This document shows positions 54,344-55,485 of a stretch of 55,485 bases of DNA, one piece after another. Numbering within the stretch: the stretch's first letter is position 1; every line of letters starts with the position of its first letter. The notes beneath the pieces were generated by a model. That model was not told the origin of the DNA, searched no databases, and saw only the letters and a list, made by a program, of their open reading frames with translations. Source of the DNA: Candidatus Altimarinota bacterium (GTDB taxonomy: Bacteria > Patescibacteriota > Gracilibacteria > BD1-5 > UBA6164); contig JAQVDN010000008.1 in assembly GCA_028698305.1 (NCBI GenBank), forward strand, positions 1-55,485. The letters run 5' to 3'. The position numbers and the translations under genes were made by a program.

Positions 54344-55485
54344 TTAATTTTTTATACATCTAACAGATAAACCAAAATTTTTAGCTAATTCATCTGTAAA
54401 ATTAACACGATTAATTGTAGAATAGTTTATACCAGTAATTCTAAAATATAAATCATCTCTGGACCATAGATATATATTTTGTCAACGATAATGAAATTCA
54501 TACCCATTTGTATTACGAAGACCTGCTAAAGGTATTTTAAGTAAATCAGCTAATTTTCTATCTGGTATATAGCTTGTATTAGATTTCCATCATAATCCAT
54601 CACATAAAAATCAATTTGTTACATTTCTACAATTAATTCATCAATTTAATGTAGTTTCTAATACTTCCCATTCTGCATCACTTGGTACATGCCGTCAACT
54701 ATGACAAGCGCTAGATGAATTTACCCATGTATATAATTTTCACCATATAGCATCATACTCACTGTCTCAATTTATGTTAGTACCACTAAACCAAGTATTT
54801 GCTTTTGAATTACTTGCCATAGATACATCTCATTTTGTACATATACCTGTATTATTTCAATTGTAATCATAACAAGTTATCACTGTTCAATTATAATTAT
54901 TTGTTCAAATATCTGTATCAATTTGTCACCATTCAAATCAATTTCACAATGTAGAATTACATCATGCCCATGTTTGTGTTCAAATTGTTATATCTGGTAT
55001 GTCACAATTTGGATCAAGTGCTCTCCATCATGTTAATGTTTGAGTATTTCATGTATTACTACTCAAAGCAATATCCTTACTATTCAATCATCATTGTCTG
55101 TTACTAATAAGTGCATCTAATACTACTTCTCAGTCTGATGATGATATATCTTGATACAGATTTCATAGTGTACTCTCTACTCATGTATAGTATGATATTA
55201 TATTCTCTCATACCTTTGTCTTTGTTGTTTCATTACTTAAATCTTCTATCGTTCATTCATACAATAATAAGCTTGTCTCTCATCCATTTACATCTGTATT
55301 TTGTATCGCTCCATTCTCATAGATCTCTTCTGCTGTTACTACAAATCATTCTCATAAGATTCATGTATTTATCTTCTCTATTATATTTCCTGGTAGGTTT
55401 GTCTTATTATTTATTGAAAACAAACTTCTTCTCTTTTGTTCTGTTATTGTTTGTAATTCTGTTATACTTGGATCTGTTGTTATTA
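54344..55485 (-). CDS. Surface protein with C-terminal FISUMP-like domain (5' end outside window)
   Basis: 380 codons are visible; the start lies right of the window. The visible N-terminal part is helical (TDPSITELQTITEQKRRSLF, GENIISYYTGVESTLGNLYQ). From about 150 residues before the end, the Fibrobacter succinogenes major paralogous domain appears. TIGTQTWAGCN is its I-G-x-Q-x-W start, WVNSSSACHSGRHVPSDAEW its (C-P-x-G-W-H-L-P-S-D-A-E-W) centre and ELAKNFGLSVRCIKN its G-(F/L)-S-V-R-C-(I/V)-K end. Such domains are surface-exposed and often cysteine-bridged. Preceding the domain, the helical stalk looks like a pilin-type or shaft region, but a pilin start cannot be checked. Confidence 0.8.

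Noticed and set aside
188-55485. Many short ORFs that appear with the standard code on both strands
   Set aside because: They are pieces or antisense shadows of the long genes seen once UGA is read as Gly.

Overview
The window reads as a very AT-rich bacterial chromosome that translates UGA as glycine (genetic code 25). This code is known from the Candidate Phyla Radiation lineages Absconditabacteria (SR1) and Gracilibacteria. With the standard code almost every gene breaks into fragments. With UGA=Gly they become full-length, and family motifs are restored exactly: GQDPYHG in uracil-DNA glycosylase, the Walker A loops of SecA, PilT and ComM, CCGPDA in QueH, and the NPPFG region of the N6-methylase. 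All genes called here stop at UAA or UAG. Coding density is high, no gap exceeds 300 bases, and I saw no rRNA, tRNA or CRISPR.

Layout. 1-2307: a pilin start cut by the window edge, ung, an MGMT-like protein and a pyruvyltransferase. 2366-10183 (all minus): a defence-like island with a HARE-HTH/DGQHR protein, a HARE-only paralogue, a HigB-type toxin with an HTH-metallopeptidase antitoxin, and a two-gene R-M system (nuclease-methylase fusion plus HsdS). 10304-16597: ComM, a lipoprotein, HolB-like protein, a pilin-NHL protein and two glycosyltransferases. 16600-17300: a Phe-rich leader peptide with attenuator in front of an unknown gene, then a candidate small structured RNA on the minus strand. 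17373-21802: a HEPN-like membrane protein, HflX, PilT, TrxB and an unknown. 21820-29487: a ribonucleotide reductase cluster (nrdB, nrdR, nrdG, a separate glycyl-radical mini-protein, nrdD, nrdA), holding both the aerobic and anaerobic enzymes and their regulator. 29747-35000: RmuC, RuvA, an unknown, SecA and a 49-residue protein. 35085-42863: a PKD membrane protein, an unknown, an RNase HII-QueH fusion, MtaB, LspA, a membrane protein and an AMMECR1 protein. 42888-50564: a surface-protein block with a 1279-residue repeat protein, a small lipoprotein, a 932-residue unknown and an LPXTG-like protein. 50647-55485: yidC, rnpA, rpmH, pyrH, a lipoprotein and a truncated FISUMP-type protein.

The genes suggest a small host-associated cell with type IV pili (pilins, PilT), a DNA-uptake helper (ComM), elaborate surface proteins and its own nucleotide reduction. 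The observations I rate highest are the phenylalanine attenuator on an unknown gene, the split NrdD whose radical glycine is a UGA codon, the HARE/DGQHR island, the RNase HII-QueH fusion, and a GC-rich repeat inserted in frame into two nearby genes.
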